The notes beneath the pieces are model-generated. The model saw only the letters and a list, made by a program, of their open reading frames with translations. It was not told the DNA's origin and searched no databases. Below are positions 1 through 8,263 of a stretch of DNA of 64,000 nucleotides, piece after piece. Source of the DNA: Ignavibacteria bacterium UBA7675 (lineage in GTDB: Bacteria > Bacteroidota > Ignavibacteria > Kapaibacteriales > UB7675); the NCBI GenBank assembly GCA_002483085.1, contig DLHF01000026.1, positions 43,241 to 107,240 of the forward strand, given 5' to 3'. A program made the translations under genes and the position numbers. Within the stretch, counting starts at the first letter, position 1. Every line of letters starts with the position of its first letter.

Positions 1-390
1 CCGCGCGTTGGATCGTTCGACGGCGGCTATGGAGCCAGCTATCTGTCGCGCATTATCGGACAAAAAAAGGCACGCGAAATATGGTATCTGTGCCGCCAGT
101 ACAACGCCCAGCAAGCACTCGACATGGGGCTTGTCAACACGGTAGTTCCGCTGGCACAGCTCGAAGAAGAAACCGTACAGTGGTGCCGGGAAATTCTCGC
201 TAACTCGCCGCTGGCCATCCGCTGCCTGAAAGCAGCACTGAATGCCGACTGCGATGGGCAGGCTGGTTTGCAGGAGCTCGCGGGCAATGCTACTATGATG
301 TTCTATATGTCGGAAGAAGGACAAGAAGGCCGCAATGCCTATTTAGAGAAGCGCAAACCCGACTTCTCAAAATTCCCTCGTCGCCCGTGA
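1..390 (+). CDS. menB: 1,4-dihydroxy-2-naphthoyl-CoA synthase, C-terminal part
   Basis: This is the last 129 codons of MenB, cut by the window edge; the reading frame is open from base 1. MenB is a crotonase-fold enzyme that closes the naphthoate ring from o-succinylbenzoyl-CoA in menaquinone synthesis. The visible part begins with the conserved VGSFDGGYG segment, then GQKKAREIWYLCR, GLVNTVVPL and a tail ending in KRKPDFSKFPRRP, all typical of MenB rather than of general enoyl-CoA hydratases. The stop codon overlaps the GTG start of menC by four bases, so the two are probably translationally coupled. The identification is firm; only the N-terminal half is missing. Confidence 0.95.
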   Translation, partial: PRVGSFDGGYGASYLSRIIGQKKAREIWYLCRQYNAQQALDMGLVNTVVPLAQLEEETVQWCREILANSPLAIRCLKAALNADCDGQAGLQELAGNATMMFYMSEEGQEGRNAYLEKRKPDFSKFPRRP

Positions 391-1481
391 AAATCATACG
401 CAGCGACATATTCCGCTATACGATTCCGTTTGTCGCTCCACTGCGCCTAACGGGTCGCGAACTCACCGTGCGCGAGGGCTATATCGCCGTAGTGCACAGC
501 GACAGCGGGAACACCGGCTGCGGGGAAATTGCACCTCTTCCGGGGCTCCATCGCGAGCTGCCGGAAGAGGCTGCTGCGGAACTGCGTACCGTACTGGCCG
601 GGCTGACAGATCGCCCGTTTCCACACACGTTCTCCCCGCTCGACGGCGTGTACAGCCTGCCGCCGGAGCTCTCTCCATCGGTGCGTACAGGCATGGAAAT
701 GGCTCTGCTCAATTTGTTCGCTGCCGAATCGCTCCTGCCATTGCCCGACCTACCGGGCTGCCAAGGACAATTGGCCGTACCGCTCAACGGACTCGCCAGC
801 GGTACAGTGGGCGAAATGGAAGAACAGGCCGAACGCCTCGTAGCAGAAGGATACCGCACACTGAAGCTGAAAGTAGGCCGGATGGAACTGCGACAGGACA
901 TTGCTATGATACGATTTATTCGGTCGATTGTCGGCCCCGGCATTACTCTGCGGCTCGACGCCAATCGCTTGTGGCAGTTGGATGCCGCTGTGGAATTTGG
1001 CAATGCTGTTGCGGAACTGGATATTGACTATATCGAAGAGCCTCTTGCCAATCCAGCGCTGCTCCCGGAATTTGTCCGCGCTACCGGCATTCGCATTGCA
1101 CTCGACGAAAGCCTTGCAGCGGGCAACAAACTCCCATCAGAGCTCGATGCTGCTATTGTAGGTGCGCTTATTCTCAAGCCTTCGGTGGTAGGAGGGATTG
1201 CACAGACAATGGAGCTGATACGCCTCGCCCAGCGCTCTTCCATTGCGTCTGTTCTGAGCAGCGCCTTTGAGACGGGTGTGGCGCTCGGCATGTACGCTTG
1301 GCTGGCGTCTATTGCCAACAGCACAGAAGTTGCGTGTGGGTTAGACACGTATAAATCATTGGAACACGACATTATAACAGCACCTTTTCGCGCTGAACAC
1401 GGGGTTGTGGATGTGCGCGGTGCATGGCTGCAGTCCGGCAGTTTGCGTGCGGAAACTCTGCACAAAATGCACTCGCTGTAA
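387..1481 (+). CDS. menC: o-succinylbenzoate synthase
   Basis: This is a 364-residue enolase-superfamily enzyme that dehydrates SHCHC to o-succinylbenzoate in menaquinone synthesis. The barrel ligands are visible in order: the KLK motif near residues 160-162, LRLDAN near 190, YIEEPL near 216, ALDES near 240 and the second lysine in LILKPS near 264, followed by VGGIAQTMEL. The start is GTG at 387, inside the menB stop (GTGA overlap). The next gene in the pathway, menE, follows after about 118 bases that hold a copy of the dispersed repeat. The length is usual for MenC. Confidence 0.92.
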   Translation: MKIIRSDIFRYTIPFVAPLRLTGRELTVREGYIAVVHSDSGNTGCGEIAPLPGLHRELPEEAAAELRTVLAGLTDRPFPHTFSPLDGVYSLPPELSPSVRTGMEMALLNLFAAESLLPLPDLPGCQGQLAVPLNGLASGTVGEMEEQAERLVAEGYRTLKLKVGRMELRQDIAMIRFIRSIVGPGITLRLDANRLWQLDAAVEFGNAVAELDIDYIEEPLANPALLPEFVRATGIRIALDESLAAGNKLPSELDAAIVGALILKPSVVGGIAQTMELIRLAQRSSIASVLSSAFETGVALGMYAWLASIANSTEVACGLDTYKSLEHDIITAPFRAEHGVVDVRGAWLQSGSLRAETLHKMHSL

Positions 1482-1498
1482 CAACGATGATTGTGGCG

Positions 1499-1596
1499 GG
1501 CGGCTCGGCAGCGCTTACCTGCGGTGAAGGTGGAACAACCACGCGGCGGATGTGCTGCGCGGTGCGGAGACTACAAGCGAGGTCGGAGACGGTACT
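1499..1596 (+). repeat. Dispersed intergenic repeat, short form (copy A)
   Basis: The menC-menE gap holds a GC-rich sequence that matches other intergenic places in the window. The stretch CTGCGGTGAAGGTGGAACA, then CCACGCGGCGGATG, then GCGCGGTGCGGAGA and GGTCGGAGAC, lines up with the reverse complement of about 39100-39235 and with 57580-57680. It lacks the roughly 58-base palindromic core found in those two copies. It lies inside the men operon, directly upstream of the menE ribosome-binding site. Confidence 0.65.
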
Positions 1597-1599
1597 GCT

Positions 1600-3036
1600 A
1601 TGAACCATTTTTTCCTTGAAGACACTGCACGGCAGTACGCAGATAGGCCAGCCGTCATCAGCGGTCATGGCACAACGCCTTACGCTGATTTTGTGCAAAT
1701 GGTGCAGGCAATGGCCGCCCATCTATCGGCGCAGAATATCGAAAGCGGAGATCGGATTGGCATCGTCGCGTCAACTTCGCTGCACACGCTCGCTGGAGTG
1801 ATGGCACTGCTTCGCCTCGGCGCAGTAGTTGTCCCTATCAGCACGCGCTTTCCTGCTGGCCAGGTAGCACATCTGCTCAGCAGGGTGCTCTGCCGCGCTG
1901 TTCTTGTACCAGCCGAGCACTCTCACCTTCTCTCTGAAACACAACTTCCCTTTTTGCTTACAGAAATACTCAACAGTACAGCGTATCAGCGCAATGAACT
2001 ACCGCCCTGGCACGGCTCTTTGAATACAGATGCAACTATTGTGTTTACCTCGGGAAGCACCGGCACGCCGAAGGCTGCACTGCACACGCTTGGCGCTCAT
2101 GTGTACAATGCGCTTGGCTCGCAGCAAAATATACCAATCGGTACAAACGACTGCTGGCTGGTATCGCTGCCATTATTTCACGTAGGTGGCTTTGCCGTGC
2201 CTATACGCACATTCCTCGCAGGAGCTTCTGTTGCTTTGCCCGCTCCCGGTACACCGCTCGTCGACGCTCTGCGGCAATTTCCTATTACCCATCTCTCGCT
2301 GGTAGCTACACAGCTTTACCGCATGCTGCGCGATGAGGAAAGCACGGAGCTCCTGCGCGGGCTCAAAGCGATTCTGCTCGGCGGCAGTGCTATACCACGC
2401 ACACTTATCGAGCGCGCGCTCGGTGCCGGACTGCGTATCTACACAAGCTATGGCTGCACAGAAATGGCATCGCAGATTACAACAACACGCGAAATAACAG
2501 TTGGCGAACTCGCAACATCAGGCAGGCTCCTTCCCTATCGCGAATTGATGATAGACACAACAGGCGAAATTTTCGTGCGCGGCAAGACACTCTTTCGCGG
2601 GTATGCAGAAGGCGATACAGTACGCAGCGCGGTAGATGAACAGGGGTGGTATCACACACACGACACGGGATTTCTCGACAGCGCGGGCAGGCTGCACATA
2701 ACCGGGCGCATCGACAACATGTTTATTTCCGGCGGAGAGAACATCCAGCCTGAAGAAATTGAGCAAGCGCTGTGCAGTATTCCCGGCATTCTTCAATCGC
2801 TCGTTGTTCCTGTAGACGAAGAAGAATTTGGCGCCCGTCCTGTTGCCTTTCTCTGGCTTGCCGACGGTGTTATCATCAACGAAGCCCATGTACGCGAGCA
2901 GCTCGCCGTGCGTATTGCGCGCTACAAGCTGCCCGTGCGCTTTTTTGTAGAACCACCATTGGAGGAAAACGCGGGAAAGCTGAACAGAGAGGAATACAGG
3001 GAAAGAGCTTCTGGAGACAGGATATCGCAGAAGTGA
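1600..3036 (+). CDS. menE: o-succinylbenzoate-CoA ligase
   Basis: This 478-residue acyl-adenylate-forming enzyme activates o-succinylbenzoate with ATP and CoA, the step before MenB. The AMP-binding P-loop FTSGSTGTPK lies near residues 149-158, followed by SLPLFHVGG, YGCTEMAS, HDTGFLD and GRIDNMFISGGENIQPEE; the C-terminal catalytic lysine is in NAGKLNREEY near residue 460. An in-frame ATG at 1552 is possible, but I chose 1600 because it has a GGAGA ribosome-binding site at about 1584 and because the extra 16 residues would fall inside the dispersed repeat. It closes the menB-menC-menE run. No other men gene follows. Confidence 0.92.
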   Translation: MNHFFLEDTARQYADRPAVISGHGTTPYADFVQMVQAMAAHLSAQNIESGDRIGIVASTSLHTLAGVMALLRLGAVVVPISTRFPAGQVAHLLSRVLCRAVLVPAEHSHLLSETQLPFLLTEILNSTAYQRNELPPWHGSLNTDATIVFTSGSTGTPKAALHTLGAHVYNALGSQQNIPIGTNDCWLVSLPLFHVGGFAVPIRTFLAGASVALPAPGTPLVDALRQFPITHLSLVATQLYRMLRDEESTELLRGLKAILLGGSAIPRTLIERALGAGLRIYTSYGCTEMASQITTTREITVGELATSGRLLPYRELMIDTTGEIFVRGKTLFRGYAEGDTVRSAVDEQGWYHTHDTGFLDSAGRLHITGRIDNMFISGGENIQPEEIEQALCSIPGILQSLVVPVDEEEFGARPVAFLWLADGVIINEAHVREQLAVRIARYKLPVRFFVEPPLEENAGKLNREEYRERASGDRISQK

Positions 3037-3079
3037 GGTGCGGCCATCATCTGCATATCACGCAGTGGCTCGTGCAGCA

Positions 3080-3126
3080 CGACGTGACGTCCGCGTATCG
3101 TTCTACGATAACCACACCGCAGACCG
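3080..3126 (+). repeat. Dispersed intergenic repeat, core fragment (copy E)
   Basis: Downstream of menE the sequence GACGTCCGCG, then TATCGTTCTACGATAAC and ACCGCAGACCG resembles the palindromic core seen at 10748, 39130 and 57615. The inner hairpin is TCGT-TCT-ACGA. The other bases between 3037 and 3290 show no gene; about 3220-3290 is AT-rich and probably carries the promoter of the next gene. Confidence 0.5.
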
Positions 3127-3290
3127 TAGGGATGCCCCCCGAAGACTGAAGCACACAGAGACTTCCCTCCCACCCCACTATACATCTCCGAATACATGGT
3201 TCCCCGTTATTGCGGAGAAGTCTTGTGTTTTTGGTATATTATCATTCAGTGAAAAAATCACGCTATTCATCTTTTTTAGTATGACAAAGA

Positions 3291-4664
3291 ATGCTTATTA
3301 GGTTTTCTATAGAGAATTTTCTGTCGTTCAAAGACAGAACTGAATTTTCGATGATAGCAGGCAGGAGCAATCTGCACAAGAATCATATTATCGCTTCCGA
3401 CAATTCCGATGATATTCCGCTATTAAAGACTTCCATACTGTACGGAGCGAATGCCTCGGGAAAATCGAACTTTGTACAGGCACTTGAGTTTGCCAAGAGG
3501 TTTATTTTGCGGGGAACAAGAGCCGACAACCAACCCATAGTATTTAAGAACTTCCGATTGGACACCACAGCCATGGCCTCTCCTTCCAGAATGGAGTTTG
3601 AGATCAAACACAAAGGGCGGTGTTATGCCTATGGTTTTGTGATAGACAGCCACGAGGTCAAAGAAGAGTGGTTGTATCAGATTTTCAAGAAGAAAAAAGA
3701 CCGTCTTGTGTACCAGCGCACACGTTCGGAAAGCAACCGACCGGTGTTTGACCTCTCGGGAATTCACTGCGAAACAGAAAAAGAAAAGTTGTTTCTTCAA
3801 TTCACAGCCGACGGCACGCGCAGAAACCAACTGTTTATTACGGAGTGCAGGACTCGCAACGTCAAAGACAATGTCGGAGACCTCGGCGATATTCTCAATG
3901 TCATAGACTGGTTCCAGAACTCTTTGAAGATCATATTTCCCCAGTCCAGAGCCGAGGGCATAGAATTTGAACTTCAGGAAGATCAAAATATCCTCAAGGT
4001 TTTTCAGACACTCTTCGACCACTTCAACACAGGCATTCAGGGTATTGAATTAGTAAAGGTCGACCTGCCGGAGATAAAAGAAATACCGGAAGAGCTTAAA
4101 GAAAGGCTGCTGGCTGATATGTCGGAAAACACCAGAGCCTTGATTACGGGTCTGGACAACATAACCTACGCATTAAGGAAAACAGAAGAAGGCAGCATTG
4201 ACGCCGTCAAGATGATGACAAAGCACAGTGTACAGGGAAGCGAAACGCCCGCACTTTTTGAGGTCGATGAAGAATCTGACGGCACACAGAGACTCATCGA
4301 TTTTATCCCTGCGCTCATAGACCTGTTCCAAGGAGGTAATGTGTATGTCATTGATGAAATAGACAGGAGTTTACACCCGAATCTCACCTACGAACTGATA
4401 CAACTTTTCCTGACTACTCCACATAGAGAGAACAGCCAGCTCATCGCAACCACGCACGAGTCCAGCTTATTATCGCAAAAGCTCTTGCGCAAGGACGAGA
4501 TATGGTTTGTACGGAAAGATGAAAAAGGGATATCGTCATTTTATTCACTCCAAGAATTCAAGGTACGATTCGACAAAGAAATCAGAAAAGATTATCTTTT
4601 AGGTCGCTATCGTGCCATTCCCATATTTGGGAGTCGCAGCAAACTAGACATACTCACACATTAA
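3291..4664 (+). CDS. RloA-like AAA family ATPase (putative defence module)
   Basis: This 457-residue protein is an ABC/SMC-like AAA ATPase of the COG1106 / AAA_15-AAA_21 type. It starts with MLIRFSIENFLSFKDR, the usual opening of this family. Walker A is GANASGKS at residues 52-59, Walker B is VYVIDEIDRSLHP near 352-362, and a switch histidine lies in ATTHESSLL. The next gene, 12 bases downstream, encodes an RloB-like TOPRIM partner, so this is the RloA half of an RloA/RloB pair. Such pairs are linked to restriction-modification loci, and related ATPase-TOPRIM pairs (PARIS, OLD) abort phage infection; a defence role here is inferred. The gene looks more AT-rich than the men genes, which suits horizontal gain. 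Confidence 0.82.
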   Translation: MLIRFSIENFLSFKDRTEFSMIAGRSNLHKNHIIASDNSDDIPLLKTSILYGANASGKSNFVQALEFAKRFILRGTRADNQPIVFKNFRLDTTAMASPSRMEFEIKHKGRCYAYGFVIDSHEVKEEWLYQIFKKKKDRLVYQRTRSESNRPVFDLSGIHCETEKEKLFLQFTADGTRRNQLFITECRTRNVKDNVGDLGDILNVIDWFQNSLKIIFPQSRAEGIEFELQEDQNILKVFQTLFDHFNTGIQGIELVKVDLPEIKEIPEELKERLLADMSENTRALITGLDNITYALRKTEEGSIDAVKMMTKHSVQGSETPALFEVDEESDGTQRLIDFIPALIDLFQGGNVYVIDEIDRSLHPNLTYELIQLFLTTPHRENSQLIATTHESSLLSQKLLRKDEIWFVRKDEKGISSFYSLQEFKVRFDKEIRKDYLLGRYRAIPIFGSRSKLDILTH

Positions 4665-4676
4665 CATACCGACTCT

Positions 4677-5357
4677 ATGCCACGCGAGAGACGACCATTC
4701 AGGCGCATGGGCTTCAACAGAGAAATACACAATCTGTTTGTGATTGCCACAGAAGGGACAGAAACCGAGGTTTACTACTTTGAAGAACTCAAAGCGAGTG
4801 AGCTGGCAGATAGAGGTACGATGTATCTTGAAGTCATAAAAAGAAAGTCAACAGAATCATCGAACAGTTCGCCATCAAATGTTCTACGACAATTGGACAC
4901 CTTCAAAAAAGAGTACAACTTGCAAGACGGAGACGAATTATGGGTAGTAATAGACAGAGACAAACAGAGCTGAAAACCTGATGAAATTGCCACAGTAGCA
5001 CGCCTATGCTCCCAGAAAAAATACGGTTTTGCTCTGAGCAATCCGGCTATCGAAGTATGGTTTTTACTACACCGGAAAGACGTAACAGAGTATTCATCAG
5101 AAGAATACAGCAACCTATATGAGAACAAAAAGACTGGTAAAAGAACAGCAATAGAGCTTGAACTGGTAAGCCTTTGCGGTTCATACAACAAGCGAAAACC
5201 GAACATGGAACACTACATACGGCACACTTATACCGCCATAGCCAGAGCACGTGCCCTTATGAAAAAGGACGATGAGAGGTGGCCTGATTATCTGGGGACA
5301 CATATCTTTAAATTGGTGCAGAAACTCATAAAACCGGAACAGCCAAATCCCGAATAG
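4677..5357 (+). pseudogene. RloB-like TOPRIM partner, interrupted by in-frame TGA
   Basis: The frame opens with MPRERRPFRRMGF and encodes the RloB/TOPRIM signature: ATEGTETEVYYFEEL (acidic motif 1, near residues 23-37) and LWVVIDRDKQS (acidic motif 2, ending at residue 98). A TGA stop follows at 4971-4973. Reading on in the same frame gives KPDEIATVARLCS, FALSNPAIEVWFLLH and RARALMKKDDERW up to a TAG at 5355, which is the normal RloB C-terminal half. RloB-like proteins as I recall them often have tryptophan at this position, so a TGG-to-TGA change is the simplest cause. The gene is either truncated after 98 residues, read through, or a sequencing error. Other genes here use TGA as stop (for example menB at 388-390), so a changed code is unlikely. 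Confidence 0.75.
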
Positions 5358-5529
5358 ATACGCGGTCGGCAAGGCGGAGAGCTACCCGCTGCAAGCTACC
5401 CACACAGGTAATGATACATCCGGCATGGATGCCGTTTGCAGCCACGAAGCGAAGAAGTTCTTGCTTGAGGTCATCGCCGGGATGCAGGCGAAAGGAGTGG
5501 AGTTTTATACTACCACCCTATTCTACTAA
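5356..5529 (+). other. Orphan open reading tail, possible gene remnant
   Basis: After the rloB stop, one frame stays open for about 55 codons and ends at TAA (5527-5529). It reads in part YAVGKAESYPLQATHTG, then MDAVCSHEAKKFLLEVIAG, then QAKGVEFYTTTLFY. The composition is protein-like, but there is no convincing start or ribosome-binding site, and the end overlaps the end of the minus-strand gene. I do not recognise it. It may be the 3' scrap of a gene lost when the two ATPase modules were joined, or chance. Confidence 0.25.
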
Positions 5530-5979
5530 AAGAACTGATTGTAAATGCAGTACTGCTATGTTCCCATCTTGCAGTAATTGCTGAAGCGCCCTCTGAAAAT
5601 TGCCGAGTTTGAAATTAATCTCTTCATGTAATCGGCTTGATATTTTCGGTAGACCATATTGCTTTACATCCATTTTATGCCGCTTGCAAACTTCCAAAAA
5701 CCAGTCTTCCAATTTCGGACAAATCACAGCAACAGTGTGTAAACGGGAACGATCTTCCAACTTTATGATTCCATATTCGCTGTTTGTTTCCGACAATTCT
5801 TTCAGGTAGATCGGCTGCGGTGACATAGGATCCTGGTCGATCATTCCCTTCATCCTATGGCTCTTACATAAACGCCTACATACGCCACCCTTGTCGTCGG
5901 AGTGAATAATATTTTTCCTCGCTACGCCCAATGTCATTGCGAGTACTTCATCAGGTTTACATTCAAGAAAGAGGTTCAT
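5518..5979 (-). CDS. Small partner of AAA ATPase, TOPRIM-like motifs suspected
   Basis: This 153-residue protein starts inside the last 17 bases of the upstream ATPase gene, so the two are co-translated. Near the N terminus it has LFLECKPDEVLAMTLG and then IIHSDDKGGVCRRL, which resembles the glutamate and the acidic pair of a compact TOPRIM fold. The middle has LVDQDP-like IDQDPMSPQP, and the C-terminal half has ICPKLEDWFLEVCKRH and YGLPKISSRLHEEIN. I recall similar small proteins beside AAA ATPases in many genomes but know no named function. A nuclease or effector role is inferred only from the pairing and the acidic motifs. Confidence 0.6.
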   Translation of the reverse strand: MNLFLECKPDEVLAMTLGVARKNIIHSDDKGGVCRRLCKSHRMKGMIDQDPMSPQPIYLKELSETNSEYGIIKLEDRSRLHTVAVICPKLEDWFLEVCKRHKMDVKQYGLPKISSRLHEEINFKLGNFQRALQQLLQDGNIAVLHLQSVLLVE

Positions 5980-6973
5980 TACTTATAGTGAGAAATTTAT
6001 CGAGATTGAAAAATATGTCAGTATTGAGGTCCAATAATTCCGACAGTTCTTCATTGGAAAGCTGGCGCAGTTTCGTCTCGTACTTTTCCATATAGGTGAT
6101 AAATACAGCGAGCTCATCTATTGGTGTTTTCTCCACAAGCGAAAGCAGGAAGTACGGATTGTGCGTCACAATAAAATACTGATTACTACTCTGTAGTGCC
6201 ATGAGTTCGGCAAGATACTTCGTGTAAAATGGGAATATATGCGTTTCCGGTTCTTCAAGAAGCAGCGTTGCATTCTTATTCGACTTGATGGCGGCAAGAT
6301 AAAAGATAATACGCTGTAGTGTATCTGACACCGACTGATACGGATAACTTATCAGTACTCCATTGTCTTTTACCAGCTCAATTTCTCTGCTCTCTATGCG
6401 CAGGTTCAGCTTGTACCCCTTACTTTCTATGAGCTCTCTTACGAGTTCTCGTAGCTCGCCGTTGGATCGGAGAATGCTCACGAGATTGTCGCCATAAGGA
6501 GTGGACAGGAAGGAAATTTTATCAGAAGGAAAATTTTGCTGTTGATAAAATTTATAGTAGCGAAACGGCCAGTGCTCGCTGTAATCAATATTACCGGCCA
6601 CTGTTCGATCTGATTCCAAAGTAAGAGCCAGCTCATTATTGAGTGCCTTACCTTCCAGTTCGGGAAGGTCGACGGTGTTGGCATCCGATACTTTTACGAG
6701 GCATTTCTCGCGCCAGAATTCAATGCTGGCAGAGTACGCTCCGGCTGCAATAGTGATCGGCTCTGCAACATTAGTATCAAAAAACAGATCGTACAGTGTT
6801 TTGTATCGCAAAACATTTCGGGCATTGGTATAGTTCAGCGAAAACACTCCCAGCGCCTCTAACAAATTCGACTTACCTGTGTTCGGTTCACCGATGAAAA
6901 TATTCACCCGGCGACTCTCGAACGAGACATCTTTCAGCGACTTGAAGTTCTTGATGGAAATAGAGCCGACCAT
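5963..6973 (-). CDS. AAA family ATPase (second putative defence module)
   Basis: This 336-residue ATPase opens with SISIKNFKSLKDV, carries Walker A GEPNTGKS at residues 28-35, a Walker B of the form ATLLLEEPETHIFP near 235-248 and a switch histidine in FIVTHNPYFLL. It belongs to the RecF/OLD-like AAA_21/AAA_15 proteins. A canonical ABC signature is not clear; SDTLQRIIFYLAA occupies that place. It forms a two-gene unit with the small downstream protein and converges on the RloA/RloB-like pair. A TACTTTTG element lies on its strand at 6981-6988, seven bases before the ATG. The role in phage defence is inferred from architecture and neighbourhood. Confidence 0.8.
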   Translation of the reverse strand: MVGSISIKNFKSLKDVSFESRRVNIFIGEPNTGKSNLLEALGVFSLNYTNARNVLRYKTLYDLFFDTNVAEPITIAAGAYSASIEFWREKCLVKVSDANTVDLPELEGKALNNELALTLESDRTVAGNIDYSEHWPFRYYKFYQQQNFPSDKISFLSTPYGDNLVSILRSNGELRELVRELIESKGYKLNLRIESREIELVKDNGVLISYPYQSVSDTLQRIIFYLAAIKSNKNATLLLEEPETHIFPFYTKYLAELMALQSSNQYFIVTHNPYFLLSLVEKTPIDELAVFITYMEKYETKLRQLSNEELSELLDLNTDIFFNLDKFLTISNEPLS

Positions 6974-7093
6974 AACAGTTCAAAAGTATTTTGCAAAATT
7001 TGAATCGGTGTACACTACAAAACAACAAAAGCAACAATGATTACATGATCAATAACAAACGAGAACAACAACAGGCATTTATGTCGGTGACAT

Positions 7094-7141
7094 TGTATTT
7101 GCAGTAGTGACAGCGCTTGAGCTGTCACTACTGCAAATACA
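7094..7141. repeat. Perfect 21-bp inverted repeat with 6-base loop
   Basis: The arm TGTATTTGCAGTAGTGACAG plus C (7094-7114) is repeated exactly in reverse complement at 7121-7141, around the loop GCTTGA. It lies between the end of the VWA gene (minus strand, ends at 7160) and the start of the second ATPase (6973). There is no U-tract on either side, so it is not a textbook intrinsic terminator. It may insulate the two minus-strand units, act as an RNA processing site, or bind a protein. Confidence 0.8.
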
Positions 7142-7159
7142 GAACCACCCAAAGGCATC

Positions 7160-8254
7160 CTAAAATTTCTTCTTTCTGTTCCGCAGGTAGTCCACAAGCA
7201 CGAGTTCGCCAAGGCCATTGAGCGAGGAGTAAAACGCACGCCCCTGATTAGCGCGGGTAAATTCTTCTACAAAGTCGACGAGGTAGGCATCGCGTGCAAT
7301 CATAAAGGTGCTGATCACGATATGCTCGCGGCGGCACTGCACAGCTTCGTCCAATGTTTTGTTGACAATACGCGGATCCAGCCCGAACGAATTTTTATAC
7401 AGCCGCCCTGTGTCGTCGAAAATAGCAGAGGGCTTGCCGTCGGTAATCATAAATATCTGTTTGTTCAGATTGCCCCGCTGCCTGCGCAAAAGATTGCGCG
7501 CGAGTTGCAGTCCGGCACGTGTATTCGTGTGAAATGGCCCCACGCTCAGAAACGGCAACTCATTCATCGAGATAAGCTCGGCCTTGTCGCCAAAGGTGAG
7601 CACAGCAAGAAAATCTTTCGGGAATTTAGAGCGTATCAGCTCCGACAGCGCAAGAGCTACCTGCTTTGCGGGCGTAATGCGGTCTTCGCCGTAAAGCACC
7701 ATACTGTGGCTAATATCTACCATCAGCACCGTGGCGCAGCCGGTTTGGTGCTCGGATTCATACACTTCGAGGTCGTCTTCAGACAGCGTAAAGTCGTCGA
7801 TGCCCGAGCGCCTCATCGCATTAGTCACTGTCGATGTAAGATTGATATTCGTCGCAATATCACCAAAATTCCACTTTCGGGTTTCGCTTGTTCTGTCCAC
7901 GCCGCGCCCGGTGTGTGGAGTATCGTGCTGGCCCATCGACGACTTTTTCAGCGATGTAAATATCTCGCGCAAGGCGTCCTGCCGCACCTGCTGGATGCCC
8001 TTGTCGGTAAGCGTCGGCACGTCGTCGATATCGGCGATAATGCCCATTTCACGCAGCTTCTCGATAAAGTCTTCGAGCGACATTTGTTCGTCGAACAGAT
8101 TGTACTCCGCAGCGAGCTGCCGCAGCCAGTCGAGTACTTCCTGTACATCGCCACTTGTTTGTATCATCATATAGCTGAACAGCGACACGAGCTGTTGCAA
8201 GCGCTGTTCGTCTGTCTGGGATTCGGATGTCCACTTGCTATAGCGATAATGCAT
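7160..8254 (-). CDS. VWA domain protein, partner of MoxR-type ATPase
   Basis: This 364-residue protein has a helical N-terminal half (about 1-170) and a von Willebrand A domain (about 174-350). The metal-ion site is complete: DISHSM at residue 180, a threonine region near HTNTRAG and an aspartate in FMITDGKPS. Such proteins act with MoxR-like AAA+ ATPases as chaperone or metal-insertion machines, like the ChlD/ChlI or NorD/NorQ pairs. The ATPase gene lies just upstream with nine bases between them. No signal peptide or membrane segment is seen, so it is probably cytoplasmic. The substrate is unknown. Confidence 0.85.
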   Translation of the reverse strand: MHYRYSKWTSESQTDEQRLQQLVSLFSYMMIQTSGDVQEVLDWLRQLAAEYNLFDEQMSLEDFIEKLREMGIIADIDDVPTLTDKGIQQVRQDALREIFTSLKKSSMGQHDTPHTGRGVDRTSETRKWNFGDIATNINLTSTVTNAMRRSGIDDFTLSEDDLEVYESEHQTGCATVLMVDISHSMVLYGEDRITPAKQVALALSELIRSKFPKDFLAVLTFGDKAELISMNELPFLSVGPFHTNTRAGLQLARNLLRRQRGNLNKQIFMITDGKPSAIFDDTGRLYKNSFGLDPRIVNKTLDEAVQCRREHIVISTFMIARDAYLVDFVEEFTRANQGRAFYSSLNGLGELVLVDYLRNRKKKF

Positions 8255-8263
8255 AAGCCCTCC

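Noticed and set aside
4971..4973. Selenocysteine or changed genetic code to explain the TGA in the RloB-like gene.
   Set aside because: Other genes in the window end in TGA, no selenocysteine insertion hairpin was seen after the codon, and homologues as I recall them have Trp here. A nonsense change or read error is simpler.
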